From assembly GCA_963422465.1 (NCBI GenBank), contig OY730173.1:1302001-1366000 (forward strand): DNA of 64,000 nt. Reading direction: 5' to 3'. The notes under the pieces are model-generated. The model was not told the origin of the DNA. It did not search any database and saw only the letters and a list, made by a program, of their open reading frames with translations. The DNA comes from Lichina pygmaea (Eukaryota > Ascomycota > Lichinomycetes > Lichinales > Lichinaceae). The position numbers and the translations under genes were made by a program. Positions 20,371 through 32,739 of the stretch are shown here, piece after piece (position 1 is the stretch's first letter; the number at the start of each line of letters is the position of its first letter).

Positions 20371-22760
20371 CTATGACCCTGTCTGGCCCGTTCGAGGAAA
20401 GACCGATAGAGTAGGTAGTTGTTCGAAGCCGCCGATGGTGCCTTGCTGTTGGGCGCCGCCGCCGTGCGAAGGCCAGACTGAGGAGGAGGAAGAAGGATCG
20501 GACGGCGCTGGCGCTGGCGCCGGTGGTGGTGGTTGTTGTTGTGCTGGTTGTGGTGATGACGGCGAAGGAGCCGGCGGCAGCATGCTCTGCCGGAACGGGT
20601 TCGTGCTCGCTCCTGTTTGCTGAGGTGTGAGTGTATTGACAGAGGGCTGCTGGTACGCTTGCGATTGCGGTTGCGGTGGCGAGGGTAAGAGGGACCGTGA
20701 AAAGGGATTGGTGCTTTTTGGACGCGTCGACTGCGCGTGCAGCTCCACGGGCGCCTGCTGGAAGGTCTGGTTCGGCGCCGAGGAGAAGGCCGAGCCGGCC
20801 GTGTCCGACCCTCCAGGGCTCTGGCTGCGGTACTTCATCGTATCGACGAACCCAGACGTTTGCGGCTTTGAAAACGGGTTGGTGCTCTGTCGCCCCATGT
20901 GCAAGCTCACCGTGGCCGCGGCAGCTCCAAAGGATGCTTCCGAGTCGGCCGTGCCGGCCGGTCCGGTCGGCATCATCGACTGCCGAAACGGATTGACTGA
21001 TTGTGTCGGTTGGCTGGCCACTTGAGGCGACTGGAAGCCGGTCGTCTGCAGCACGAACGGACTTTGCTGCGGGATACTTGGAAGCGTCGGGGCCATCGCA
21101 GTCGCTGCGGGTGTCTGCTGCGCTGGGCCGGAGAACCCGCCGAACCCTGTGGCGAGAGGGGCCGCGGAGTGCAACTGAGCCCCGAGCATCTCAAAGGCCA
21201 CCTGCGATTGCTGCTGTTGCTGCTGCTGCTGCAGCAGCAGCAATGTGTCCATCTGGCTGGGCCCGAAAAGGGCCTGCTGAGGTGCGATTGCGTCCATGTT
21301 ACCCGGCGGCAGCTGCTGCATCTGAAACGGGTTGGTTGGCTGGGCTTGAAGAGTCTGCGTCTGTGGCGAGCCCAAAGATTGCGCCATCGGCTGTTGATTC
21401 TGCTCGATGGACTCGAAAAAGTCAATTAGGTCAGGGTCGGGACCTTTGGCGCCCGGTTTCGGAGGCGCCACTGGCGCGGCCTTTGGTGAAGGGAATCTGT
21501 CCTCTCCCGCCGGCTTTGGCTGCGGCTTTGGCTGCGGCTTTGGCTGCGGCTGCGGCTGTGTCGGCTTCGATCTTTCCGTTGCTGATGGCACGCCCGAAAC
21601 AGTCGTCTTGGCCTGGCTCTTCTTCGCCTCCCGTTGCGCGAGAAACTGCCGTCGATTGATCTCGAAGTCAGGATCCTGCGTGTACTCCTCCAGAGCGCCG
21701 GTTAGACTGGTTGGCGCATGCTTTAATCTGGGTACCTCCAGCCGCGTTGCGTGTTGGAACTGCCGCGCCACTTGCAGGTACTCGACCACCGCGTTCGTCT
21801 GCTTGGTGAAGGTTTTGTATATGGACAAGGCCCTCTCGGAGTCGTATCGGGACATCTCGAAGAAGTGTTCTGCTCGACGGGTTAGAAAGTCGCTAGCCGG
21901 CCTCCCCGCCGGTTGCGCCTCACCAAGAATGTTGATGACCCCTTCGTTCATCACGTAGAACAGAGCCAAGAGGTCTGTGACGAGCAGTCGGAAGGCCGTT
22001 AGGGTGATCTCGTTCTCGGGTTCGTCCGAGAGCACCTACACAGATCCATGTTGGCGATTAGCAAGGCCCGTGGCGCCCTCGTCCTGCGCGGATATCCCTT
22101 CTCCACGTACGTCGCATTTGCCCAGGGCTCCGATCTGCTGCTGCACCGCTTCTGTCTCCCTCAGGAGCCCTTTCTCGACGGACAGCTTCTTCAACCGGCC
22201 CTCGCCGGACCGCACATAGTCGACCTTGGTGTCGCGGAACGCGCGAGCCCGTTCCAGCAGGTACTGCGTGTAGTTCCGGATGTTGCGGCCCTGCACTTGG
22301 ACTAGACACGTACGGTCCTGTCAGCGCGAACGGAACATCCATAGCTTCGACGGGCCACCCGAGCCACGTCGAGGATCGCTCTCGCTGACAGAGCTCACCT
22401 TCAGAGAAATTGCTGATCGCCAGCTTCCGCGGATTGGCAGCTATGTAGCGTAACGTGACATCCTGCTCGCCCTCCCGGATCATCAGGTGCACTATGATCA
22501 AGCCCTTGAAGACGATGGTCCAGGTCGAGTCGCGAAGGCGGTTCTGCATGGCGCGGAAGATCTCGGCCACGCCGGCTTCGCCGGTATGCGTTGCGACAAG
22601 GATATGCTCGACATACTTGGACTTTGGTGCCGCGAGCTGGTCGAAAGAGTTGGTGTCGTCAGCGGCCGACGTCGCAAGGGAAGAAAGGCACGTCGCAGAC
22701 TCTGTCTCATACCTTGATCTTGGTGCCGCCTTTGACCGACTTCTCAAAGGAACTGGCCAT
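20371..22760 (-). CDS. AP180/CALM clathrin adaptor (ANTH domain)
   Basis: Endocytic adaptor that binds PtdIns(4,5)P2 and clathrin at the plasma membrane (yeast Yap1801/1802 family). Four exons on the minus strand: 22760-22713, 22636-22399, 22301-22111 and 22035-20371. They give 713 residues. The ANTH domain covers about residues 1-290 (MASSFEKSVKGGTKIK, LAAPKSKYVEHILVATHTGE, GRNIRNYTQYLLERARAFRD, SERALSIYKTFTKQTNAVVE). It is followed by an acidic DLIDFFESI (clathrin-box-like), a poly-Gln tract (LLLLQQQQQQQQ) and five NPF motifs (NPFQMQ, NPFRQS, NPFSKP, NPFSRS, NPFRQS), which bind EH-domain proteins such as Ede1/Pan1. The C terminus reads GTIGGFEQLPTLSVFPRTGQ. The start is the ATG at 22760 because only it continues into the ANTH domain. 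Confidence 0.93.
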
Positions 22761-24229
22761 CGAGTGGAGTGTAGGGAGGCACGCCCGGTGCCTACGTGAC
22801 GTATGCGGGCCAAGCTCGACTTGCGCTGGGGCGGAGTTGATCGATCGTCGCCGAACGACCCTGGCGTGCCTGGCGAGCTCCTAGGAAGTGCGCCCCACAC
22901 TCTCGAGTCGAGTCGCTGTCTACGACGACAAGATCGACGTGGGGCACGAGAACGAAGTAGGGATCAACGGCGGCGGACACTATCAAACAAGCATCATCGT
23001 CGCCGTCAAATGCGATCACCTCGTATCAGCCTGAATTGGTTTGTATTACTGAGCGACAACGCACCATGATGGGGCCGACGTAGGGAGAGGCGCAGCTTGT
23101 GCGAGCTAGGATTGGGAGGCTACGCGATGTACAACTGGATTCACCACGCCTGTCAACAAACAGGCGGCTTAAACCTTCGCCGGCTCCCGTCATGGCTGGA
23201 GTCTGTAGCATTAACAGTTGGGACAGATGTTGGTCAAAGCCGCGCGCAGTTGAAATCCTCATGATGTGCTGCTCATGCTGAACCTCCCGTCGGAGGGGCT
23301 ACTACACGCTTGAGCCAGAGATAGCATGAGATTTTGAGATGTGAAAGGGTATCAATAGGTATATAATCAACGCATGGTTGCTGCGTCGGTTGGGCCAGTC
23401 GAGAGAAGCTCCCCGACGCTACCGACATGGCATCATCTCCAAGCCACCGGGAGCAAGCAGAGAACATGGCAGCCTCGCTTCGAGGCTGCAAGAACAGGCG
23501 TAATAAGTCGATCAGGATCTTGGGGCAGTGACTGGCTAGCACGACCATGCCAACAACTCCAGTCTCCCAGCTAGTTAACGGTCACGAAGCAGACGTTCCC
23601 TTCCAAGTCCGACGTATCAGAGATGCCTTCATCGCGTCCGTTGGTAGTAACAAGGTGAGAGCATGTGTCGAACGCCGAACTCATCCCACTCCCTGTGCGC
23701 GGCCCCCCGAAGCCCGAGAGACCCGCACCGCTTGAGCCCCCGTTCGCTTCCTCGAGGACGGACCCTGAGGAATTCGAGACGGGGGAGAGTGACGGGTCCA
23801 CGGTAGGTTGAGAAACCTGGGGCGAGGGAGGGTACTGTCGTATAGTACACGCTAGGCTTTCATCATCCTAGTGGCCGTTAGCTGTCTGATCTCTGCCGAC
23901 CATGCAAGATCACGCCGTTGACTTACTTGGTCAAAACTTGGAGGGATGAAGGGCGAAGGGGATCGAGAGGGACACGCGAAATATAAATGTGCGGAGGGAG
24001 AGCTGATTACATAATCACATACAGTACGTACGTACCAGTACGTCGCCATAGGGTCGTGGTTCACATAAGAGGGAGGTACATACAGTACGTATCTTAGCTC
24101 ATGATTACTCATGGGATCTGTACCTACCTACTTCGTACCCAGGTACGGAGTACTTCAGTACACTACCGTACTTCGTACTGGTGAGTTCATCTGACTGCTT
24201 CCGAGCAGGAGACCATCCACAGAGGGCCG
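22761..24229. promoter_or_regulatory. Divergent intergenic region, AP180 / mitochondrial AspRS
   Basis: These 1.47 kb separate two divergent genes. From 23990 to 24180 the DNA is rich in GTAC/TACGTA palindromes. A minus-strand frame around 23850-23570 (containing VDPSLSPVSNSSGSVLEEAN and GLSGFGGPRTGSGMSSAF) has coding-like composition, but I could not connect it to a start or a family. Confidence 0.45.
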
Positions 24230-26616
24230 ATGCAGCTCCGGTCTAGAGAGGCTCGTCGAAGCTACGCTGCCATCTCACGCCTCGTTCGGATCCGTTGCGC
24301 CACGCCATTTGGCAGCGAGAGAGATCTAGCCGTCAGGACCAACTGCTGCCGGAGACGTCAGATCGGTACAGACCGTCATGCCTCGGAAAAGGAGAAGCCC
24401 GCTGGAAGGACGAAAGGCTTCGTGGAGGACTTCAAACGGTCACGTACGGGGCTACTTTCCCTCGCTGCGGATTAAGCTGGAGCTTCGTTGCCATCGTGAG
24501 ACGGAGGGTTTATCTGCTGACGAGCGGCATCTACTGGCAGTGACGTTCCCGCCGCCAACGCATGAGATTGAAGACATTGGCCGTCGCAAAGACCTGATCG
24601 GCGAGGTCGTGACGGTTCACGGATACCTGGGCGAGCGCAATGACATGTCCAAGGGGCTTTCGTTCCTCCCGGTCCTCAGCAAAGACCTGAGGTACAGCAT
24701 ACAGATTGTCTCCCTGGCACCCAAGAATACCAGCGGCGACGGAGATTGCTCGGCCCATGCGCGTCTCAAGTCCGTCGAGGCCAACAGCGCCGTCGCCGTC
24801 GGTGGTATTGTCAGGACACGCGCACCGGCCAAGACTGGTCCGCCCGGCACGACGATGGTCCAGGACGTTGAGATCGAGCTAAGGGATCTGTGGTGTCTGA
24901 ACGAGTTCCCCAGGGACATTGTCCTGAGAGCCGAGACCAACTTCCCACCCGCGCAACGACACCTCCAGATCCGAGCGGAAAGGCACCTGCGGGACGCGCT
25001 CCTGTTTCGGGCCAGGGCCGCGCAGACGTGCCGTGACGAGCTAGGTCGACAGGCCTTTATGGAGATCGAGACGCCGACGCTGTTCAAGTCGACTCCCGAA
25101 GGCGCTCGCGAGTTCCTCGTGCCGACGCGGAACAAGGGATTGGCGTACGCGCTGCCTCAAAGCCCTCAGCAGTACAAGCAGATCCTGATGGCCAGCGGTG
25201 TCCCGAGATACTATCAGATGGCCCGCTGCTTCCGGGACGAGGATCTTCGAGCCGACCGACAGCCAGAGTTCACCCAGGTCAGTGTGCACCGCCGGCACGC
25301 GGAAGCGAGCCTTGACCCGGTGCCGCCGTGCTCAGATGCTCTGTAGCTAGATCTCGAGATGTCGTTTGCCACGGGAGAGGATGTCATGCGGTGCATCGAG
25401 ACGCTCGTAAGGCGGCTGTGGAGAGATCTACTGAGGACCGATGATCTACCGGCGGAGTTCCCGAGAATGTCGTACGACGATGCCATGTCACGATACGGCT
25501 CCGACAAACCCTATCCGAAGCTGGGCATGGAGGTGAGTACCCACCATCCCTGCAGCGCCCCAGCGACAACAGTCGCCACAATACTCAACGAAGGGGACCC
25601 CCCGTAGATCTCGAGGATCGATCATCTCGTCCCAGCGGACCTCATCACCAAGATGACGCCGCTGTCAGATCCCATCATCGAGGTTCTGAGACTTCGCGTC
25701 TCGGAAGGCGCTCGGGCAGCCAGAGCTTTTGTCAACACTTTCATGGAGTCACCGCAGGCGAAGGCGTTCCTGGAACATCCGCATGGGGGTCCGGGGGTCT
25801 TTGTGGTCGACGCCGGTCAACCGCTGCAGGGTCTTCAGGCCTTTGGCTTCGACGCGGCTCAACGCCTGGAGGATGCCCTCGCGCTCGAGCACGGCGACGC
25901 TCTGGTCACGCAAGCGCGACCCAGAGCTCCGTTCGCCGGCGGCTCGACGGTGCTTGGAAACCTTCGACTGGCGCTGCATCAAGCTGCCGTCGCACAGGGC
26001 CTTTTGCCCGCCCCCGAGGGCTTTGATTTCCTCTGGGTCACCGACTTTCCGCTCTTCTCGCCAGCGACAGAGGCGGAGCCAGGTCAGGGCGGCACCGCGG
26101 GTCTCTGTTCGACTCACCATCCGTTTACGTCGCCCAGGTCTGCGCACGACGTCGACCTGCTGAGCACGGCGCCGACGCAAGCCAAGGCCGACCATTACGA
26201 TCTCGTCCTCAACGGCGTCGAGCTTGGCGGCGGAAGCCGACGGATCCACGACGCACGCATGCAGGCGTTTGTCCTCAGGGAAGTCTTGAAGGTACGCGTC
26301 CGACACGCACCCGCGCGAGGAAACACTGGTCGTTGCAAGACGCTGATGCCGCTCGACCGTCGCAAAGATGCCGCGAGAACGGTTCGACGAGTTCTCACAC
26401 CTCCTGGAAGTTCTGCGGGCGGGTTGTCCCCCCCATGCCGGGATCGCGCTGGGCTTTGACCGGTTAATCGCCGTCATGCTGGGCCGACGGTCGATCCGCG
26501 ACGTCATCGCCTTTCCCAAGGGTGGAAAGGGAGACGATCCGTTGGTCAAGAGCCCTAGTCCGATGAGCAAGGCGGCCTTGGAGACGTATCATCTTCGCGT
26601 AGCCGAACGAGTCTAA
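24230..26616 (+). CDS. MSD1: Mitochondrial aspartyl-tRNA synthetase
   Basis: Class II synthetase that charges mitochondrial tRNA-Asp. Five exons: 24230-24443, 24541-25277, 25347-25532, 25608-26291 and 26368-26616. They give 689 residues with all phases closing. The N-terminal 70 residues are Arg/Ser-rich ([20 protein letters not shown]), consistent with a mitochondrial presequence. The anticodon-binding OB fold starts at [20 protein letters not shown]. Catalytic landmarks are the motif 1 region ([20 protein letters not shown]), [15 protein letters not shown], motif 2 ([23 protein letters not shown]), the bacterial-type insertion region ([12 protein letters not shown]), [11 protein letters not shown] and motif 3 ([14 protein letters not shown]). 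The form is bacterial/mitochondrial rather than cytosolic. Exon 1 is chosen because its splice (C|GTACGG...GGCAG|TG) restores [10 protein letters not shown]; a frame opening at 24378 reads through the intron instead. Confidence 0.95.
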
Positions 26617-26835
26617 TTCAAGAATTTCAGAGAGCAGCTCGCGTCGACGTTCGGCGCCTCCATGACTCTCCCTTGCAGTAGTGGCGGCTGGGGCCAGCGG
26701 TGGTAGAATTGGGGGGAGGGATGTCATTTTCGTGGTCGTCATATTCTTGATACATGAACAATGAACAAAGACGCAACGATAAACGAAGAGGGTGCTGCTC
26801 GACACGGTGGCATCGTCTGATCGTCGACAAAGGGC

Positions 26836-27673
26836 TCAGCCAAGCTTGGCGTTGGAAAAATCCATCTCTGCAGACGCGGGTCGGTCAGTCGTGACGGTCT
26901 GCGAGTCTCCTGCGGCACGCCCACCTGGATGCTGCTCTTGGAATTTCCTGAGCATGTCCATCTTCTTGGACTCGTCGCTGGTGGGTTTGCCCAGCTCCTT
27001 CTGGCGCTGGTCGTACATCATCTTCTCGACCATGCCCCTCGTCTCGCCGTCGAGATCGCTGAGCTTGGAGCTCTCGGGCACGATCTTGGACGTGTCGATC
27101 TTCGGCGCCGTCGTCACGACGTGCGGCCACCACTCCATCTTGCTGACCTTGTCGAGGTGGATCGACACCTCCTTGTCGCCCGACGGAAGCGTCTCCAGGG
27201 TCCAGGCCGATTCGTCCACGTGGATATCGTTTGGGAGCTCACCCTAACCTCTCGACCGGCTTTAGCATTGTTCGAGGGACACTAGAAGTCAAGGCTTTTC
27301 CGTCGTCGTCCTCGTCGTCCTTGTCGTTGTCCTCGTCCTCGTCCCCATCCAGCACAAGAAAGGGGGGGGGGAAAAAAAAGGGAGAGTAGAGCGGGGGAGA
27401 AGAGGGAGTAAACAATACATCGACGATCGCCTCCTGTCCTCTGACGGCCACCCTCAGCTCCCTCTTCAGGAGCACGACCTCGACATCCCTCCCGCGTAGC
27501 TTTCCCGGCACGGGCACGCTGATGTCGACGTCCCCGATCGTCTGAGACCACTTGTAGGGTAAGGCGGCCTGCTCCGTCGCTTCCTGCTCGCGCAGTTCGG
27601 CATCGTTGCGCTCACGCTCGGACGGGGTGGGAGAAGAGGAGGACTTTGAAGGATTAGGAGGGGAGGACGGCAT
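26836..27673 (-). CDS. nudC: NudC nuclear-migration protein (CS domain)
   Basis: Two exons on the minus strand, 27673-27419 and 27243-26836, give 220 residues. NudC-type proteins act as HSP90 co-chaperones that stabilise Lis1 and dynein for nuclear migration in hyphae. The charged N-terminal helix ([20 protein letters not shown]) leads into the CS domain: [40 protein letters not shown], then across the intron [40 protein letters not shown]. The conserved C-terminal helix region includes [20 protein letters not shown] and [12 protein letters not shown]. The 175 nt intron (27418-27244) is long for this genome and filled by pyrimidine runs on the sense strand. It converges with the AspRS gene (220 bp apart). 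Confidence 0.95.
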
Positions 27674-28618
27674 CGTTGGAAGCGTCACTGTTACTGGACT
27701 GTTACTGAGACTGTCACTGTAACGGAACGAACGATTGGGGGGGGGGGGGGTCTCTTCGGAGAGAGGGGGGGGAAGGGCGTGGAGGGGGGGTTGGTGGTGG
27801 TTGGCGACGGCGGCGGCGGCGGCTGCTTACGTACGAGGTACATAGTACGTACCGTATGGTACCTCGCATGATACGATACGAATGATCTGGAGACCACCAA
27901 GTACGATACGGTATCGAGCCGCATTTTGAGCCGCATTTTGAGCCGCATCTACTATCATACCGTACGAGTACGAAGTACAAGTCCTGAGAGAAGTCGAGCC
28001 AGTCGAACAGCGAGATGTCGTTAGCTCTCTACGTACCTCGACTTTTCCTGATCGGACCAGCGACGGTCCCTTACAAGCAACCTACGAACGACTCAGGATG
28101 CCGAGAATGCTTGTGGGGGCGAGACATGGAAGACCCCCGAGAGAGAGTGAGAGAGAGAGAGAGGGGGGGGGGATTTCCGGGTCATGATGAAGAGTTTAGG
28201 AGGATAATACGGTAGCACCGGATTAAAAAGGCTTTCCCGAATCAACAAACAGAACTCCCTCGTCGGGACGTGATCAGGGCTCCGCTGCGTATTAGAATAG
28301 AGATTTGTTCGAGTAAGACAGACCTTGAGAAAGCTGATACGGTGAGAGAGAGACAGAGGGAGAGTGGAAAGGTCGAGTCTTCAGAGTCGATGAGAGCAAC
28401 CCTTTCACCCCCCGAAGAGTCTTACTCCAGCGCTATGCGCCTCGAACGCCGAAGCCAACACGTGTAGGCAAAGGGGAGGGAATATGAGACGGAGGTAGGC
28501 CTGGGGATGATGGCAACAGGACCGACGAGAGGATGGAGCATGCCCGAGGAGGGGGACACGCGCCGAGGCAGCCCATCACGACTTGACTCGCACGTGGCAG
28601 AGCACGCCCGACGAGCCT
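27674..28618. other. Intergenic, NudC promoter and Rpn2 3' region
   Basis: From 27735 to 27830 the DNA is G-rich with a run of G, then GTAC-rich. At 27916-27952 the motif GAGCCGCATTTT is repeated in tandem (two full copies plus GAGCCGCATCTAC). A GA/G-rich microsatellite lies at 28140-28172. No supported gene. Confidence 0.5.
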
Positions 28619-29209
28619 CTAGTCGGCCTCTCCGGATCCGTCCGAATAGTAGTCGAAATCTCGCGGCAGCTCCGCCTCCTCGACGCCTTCCTCGTCCTCG
28701 TCGACCGCCGTCAACACCCCGGCCGCTTCCGCCGCTCCCCCATCGCCTTCTCCGACCGGCGTCTGATGGGTGCTGTTCTCATCCGTATCCACGCGGCCGT
28801 CGACAGCCTCCGAGGCGGCGTTGCTCTCGGTGGGTCGCTTGGCTTTGAGCTCGAGCAGGTCCTTCGGCTCGGATGGCTGGGTGTCGATCAAGACGATGAC
28901 GCCACCCGTTGGCTGCTCCTCGTGAGACGACAGACGGTCAGCGTGGGGGAGTGGTGCTTTTGGGTTTGGGAGCTTTTGGTTTCATCGGGGCAAGGGGGAT
29001 GAAAGGGCCTCGGCGAGACCACGTACCTTCTTGACTGGTTCGTAGCGGCCTCCGGGAATTGTTATGTGCTTGAGCTGGGCCGGTAGAACCCTGGACATGT
29101 TCTCCATCTCGTAGCCGATCCGTTCCTTCTCCTTGTCTGTCCCTTTCTTCTTCGAGGCGTCGTCCCCGTCGGTGGTCTTGCCGTCGCCCGCTTCGGTGTT
29201 GGCGGTGGT

Positions 29210-29242
<33 letters not shown>

Positions 29243-31524
29243 AGATTTCCCCTTGCCGTCGTCATCGTCGACACGGTCACCCTCGGCGTCTTCGTTGTCG
29301 TCTTCGACGACGTCGACATCCATCTTCTCGTCCGACGTCGGGCCATGTGCCGTCTTTGGCGTCGTCGGCGTCTGGTCATGGTCGAGGTCCATGCTCTCGC
29401 GCCGGAGCTGCCGCGTCTCCTCCTCCTTGCGCTGGGCGCGTCGCTTGGCCTGCATGGTCGTCGAGAGAACCGCCGTCGCCACCTTCTCCGGGGCCTCGTC
29501 CGCCTTGACCTCCTGCTCGGGTGGGTAGTCGAACAGGTTGGGTCGGGCGGCGCAGTGCATTCTGAGCCTCGGCACGTCGAGGCCCTGGTCGAGGCCGACG
29601 ATCGACGTCGGCGTGAAGCTGAGCGACAGGAAGTGCGTGAGCGGGAACCAGTACCAGTACTGGCAGAAGACGGCCATGCCGACGACGGCGGCCACGTTCA
29701 GATTCCCCGTCTGGGTCTGCAGGCCGATGGTGCAGTTGCGGCCGCCGGCGTCGATGATGCCGAGCGCCAGGGCGCAGCCGAACTTGGCCATGGCGTCCTC
29801 GTGCCGATCGCCGATGATGCGCTGGAGCGTCTTGCGCACCGTCGCGACCTTGGGGTTCATGGCCTCGTTCTGCTCGACCAGAATCATCGACAGGGCAATG
29901 AGGGCGCCCTGGCGCACAAAGTCCATCGGGTCCTTGACCATCGGCTCGAGAAGGTCGATGGCCTCGTCCAGGCCCGTGCCGGCGCATGAGATGCCGAGAG
30001 CCATGGCGGCGCCGTAGCGCACGTGCGGGTTGTACGACTCCGAAAGCAGCTCCACCATGCCGGGCACGCTGCTCGGCTTGCGGAAGAGGATGAAGCCGAG
30101 GCTCATGACGGCGACGCGGCGGACGTCGTCGTTGACGTCGCTGACGGCGACGTGGAGCAGCCTGCGCACGGCCTTGTTGCTGCCGGTGCCGCAGTAGGCC
30201 ATGGCGAGCATCATGATGCCGCCGTAGCGGAGCGTCGGGTCCGGGTCGTCGAGGAGGCCGCCGATGAGCTCGTCCGCCGCCTCCTGCCGGCCGAACATGA
30301 TCAGGCCCATGCCGACGGCGAGACCGCGCACAATCTTCTCGTGCTGCGTCTCGTGCGCGTACCGGATCATGTCCTCGAGGGCCCGGGCGCTGCCGGTGCC
30401 GAGCATGACCAGGCCCATGGCCAGCCCGACCGCCTCGCCGTTGACGGCCGAGTCGGCGTACAGTCGGGACTTGAGCTCCTCGTAGATGTCGTCCGAGCCG
30501 GTGGCCATGCCGGCCACGCCCAGACCCAAGGCGCCGCCGTGCTGCACCACCTCGTCCTCGGCCTTCCGAAACTGGTCGCGGAGGTAGTCCAAGACTCGGG
30601 TGCCGTGGTTGGCGTAGATGAGGCCCAGCGCGTACAGCGACCCGCCCTGGCTGTAGACGGACCCGGCCACGACGGCGTCGCGGGGAAGGTAGGGTTCGAG
30701 AAGACGCCGGCCCTGGCCCAGGTTACCACGGTGGATCACCCCGAGTGCCGCCGTCGCCGTGAACTTGGACCAGTTGACGGCCTTGCCGAGCCACTCGAGG
30801 TTTTTGCGGAAGAAGACGTCGCTGGTGGTGCCAGCGTTCATGAAGGCGTTGGCGAAGCTGACGGCATTGTGGAAAATGGAGTTTCGCGCGTCGAGGCCGT
30901 CCTTGACGCGGTTCAAGATCGTGACGTCCGTATGGTTGTTCCGGAAGAGGAACTCGAGGTTCAGCTCGATGCTCTTCGTGCCCTTGAGAATGGCCCCGAT
31001 GGTTGAATAGACCCGCACCCGTTCTTCCGGCATGTTGAGGGCAGAGTCCTCGCCACCGTCGACCCTGTTGGCCGCGTCGGCCTGCGGAACGACGACGACG
31101 ACGGAGCCCCCGTCCGCTTCCCGCGGTTGTTCGCGCTCCTGGCCGGCGGACTCGGCGGCACCAGAGACGCCGGGCGCGGTCGACGACGCTGGCCTCGGCT
31201 CCGGAAGCGGGAGACCGTCACGCACCTTTGCTAGATACTCCTGGGTGCCGTTGTCGTAGAGATCGAAAGCAATCTGATACGCCATGGCCAAGGACGGCGC
31301 ATCGCCGGTTTCGACCAATTGCCGCAAGATGCGTGATGCAAGCTCGTGTTCGTTAAGGTAGACGACGCACTTGGCGATGGCGAAGTAATCGGGCTTCGGA
31401 ATGTGGGTAAGTAGGAGGTCGAGCACGAGTTTGAGGATCTAGAAGGGGAGATTCCAGAGTTAGAGCCATTATTCGTCCGAGGTAGACGTGCAGAGTGAGG
31501 GGCAGAAAGGAACAGATTTGGGGG

Positions 31525-31568
<44 letters not shown>

Positions 31569-32739
31569 AGGCTTTACCGCGTTGCGGAGACTGCGTTCTT
31601 GGACGACGGTCATGCACATGTCCAGGACATACTCCATCAGCTCGTCGCCTTTGCTGGGTGTACCCTCGGCGGGTCGCTTGCCGTTGCTCGTCTCTTTCCT
31701 GCCGTTGTTGTTCTTCTTCTTTTGCTTCTCCTCCGTCGTCATCTTCCTCTTCGACTCATCCTCCATCGCACGCAGTATTGCTCCCTTCAAGACGTCGAGA
31801 TTTCGGGCCTCGATGGCGATACCGATGACCTGCCGGTACCGACCGTCACAGAAGCACTTCTCGAAGAGCTGATCGATGACTGCCTGAAGGTGATCCTCCA
31901 TGCTCCTCTGCACGGACAAAGGCGCGTGGCTGCGACCACCGGCCGGGCCGCCGTTGGCAAGGGCCGGGTCGAACGCGGTCGCCGTTGATTCGCGAGACAG
32001 CAGCGACTTGGACGGCAATGTCGATTGAGTGAAGGGTGTGGTGGGCGAGGTGAGACTGGCCGACATGCTCGTTGCTCCATCGGCGTTCTGGGGAAAGGCC
32101 GTCATCAGCTCGGGCGGCAGATGCTCAGATAGGTCGGCCGGTGCTATCGAGCTGCGCCTCGCGGAGAGCGCGATATAGGTCTCGACGCATTTTGCTAACT
32201 CCCGCCGGGACAATCAGCTGTTGCTCGACGTTCTCTGGATGATTCAGAGAAGGGGCGTTCAAGGGCTGCGATCGCGCAGGCTTCACCAAGCTTACCTATG
32301 ATCGTCTCCTCGAATTCTCCACCGCGGTCCAAGTCGAAGAGCTTGCCGGCTCCGAGCGCGAAGACCATGCTCTCGTTGTACTCCTGAAGGTGATAGTAGA
32401 TCCGAGCGACCACCAACGCCGCCAGCGATCGTTCCGGGAAGGCTTCATCTTCGTAGAGTGCCTCGCTAAGAATGCCGGGGTAACAAAGGTCAGTCTGCGC
32501 TTGCTCTCAGGAACTCGAAGGTCCAGGCCGGAGAAGCGGTCGTCTCGTCCTCGAGAGCAACCAGGGCTCGCGAGCTCTGTTCTCTGGGGATAGACTTACA
32601 GCTGGTCTACCGAATCGGCCACCTCGGGCCAGAGCACGTCAACCTCGTCGTCCAACCTACGCAGCGCATAGGTTCGGAGCTGGGGGTCAGGCTCGGCGAG
32701 GAAGCCGACGAGGCCAGCCGCCGACGTCAAGCCCACCAT
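28619..32739 (-). CDS. RPN2: 26S proteasome regulatory subunit Rpn2
   Basis: Largest non-ATPase subunit of the proteasome base. Five exons on the minus strand: 32739-32600, 32465-32296, 32194-31578, 31438-29027 and 28918-28619. They give 1212 residues, slightly longer than usual. Landmarks are MVGLTSAAGLVGFLAEPDPQ, LAALVVARIYYHLQEYNESM, MVFALGAGKLFDLDRGGEFE and AKCVETYIALS. The PC-repeat toroid lies in exon 4 (ASLTSGLAMG-like units such as GGALGLGVAGMATGSDDIYE and YGAAMALGISCAGTGLDEAI). A Lys/Glu-rich acidic insert follows, with the C-terminal KHITIPGGRYEPVKK, GGVIVLID and PRDFDYYSDG. The last motif matches the Rpn13-binding tail. Intron 3 (31577-31439) carries a (CT)n tract on the sense strand. 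The insert contains poly-Ala encoded by a GCC-type repeat (about 29205-29245). Confidence 0.96.
31526..31568. repeat. (GA)n/(CT)n microsatellite in RPN2 intron 3
   Basis: A GA dinucleotide run of about 34 bp followed by a G-run lies inside the 139 nt intron, between donor and branch region. On the sense strand it reads (CT)n after C-run. Confidence 0.9.

Noticed and set aside
24378-25346. ATG at 24378 as the start of mitochondrial AspRS
   Set aside because: That frame reads through the first intron; splicing 24443 to 24541 from the ATG at 24230 restores the conserved [10 protein letters not shown] and a basic presequence.
30023-31006. 327-codon plus-strand open frame
   Set aside because: Antisense of the RPN2 PC-repeat exon; its composition (Val/Ala/Gly/Glu/His) is what antisense of such exons typically gives.
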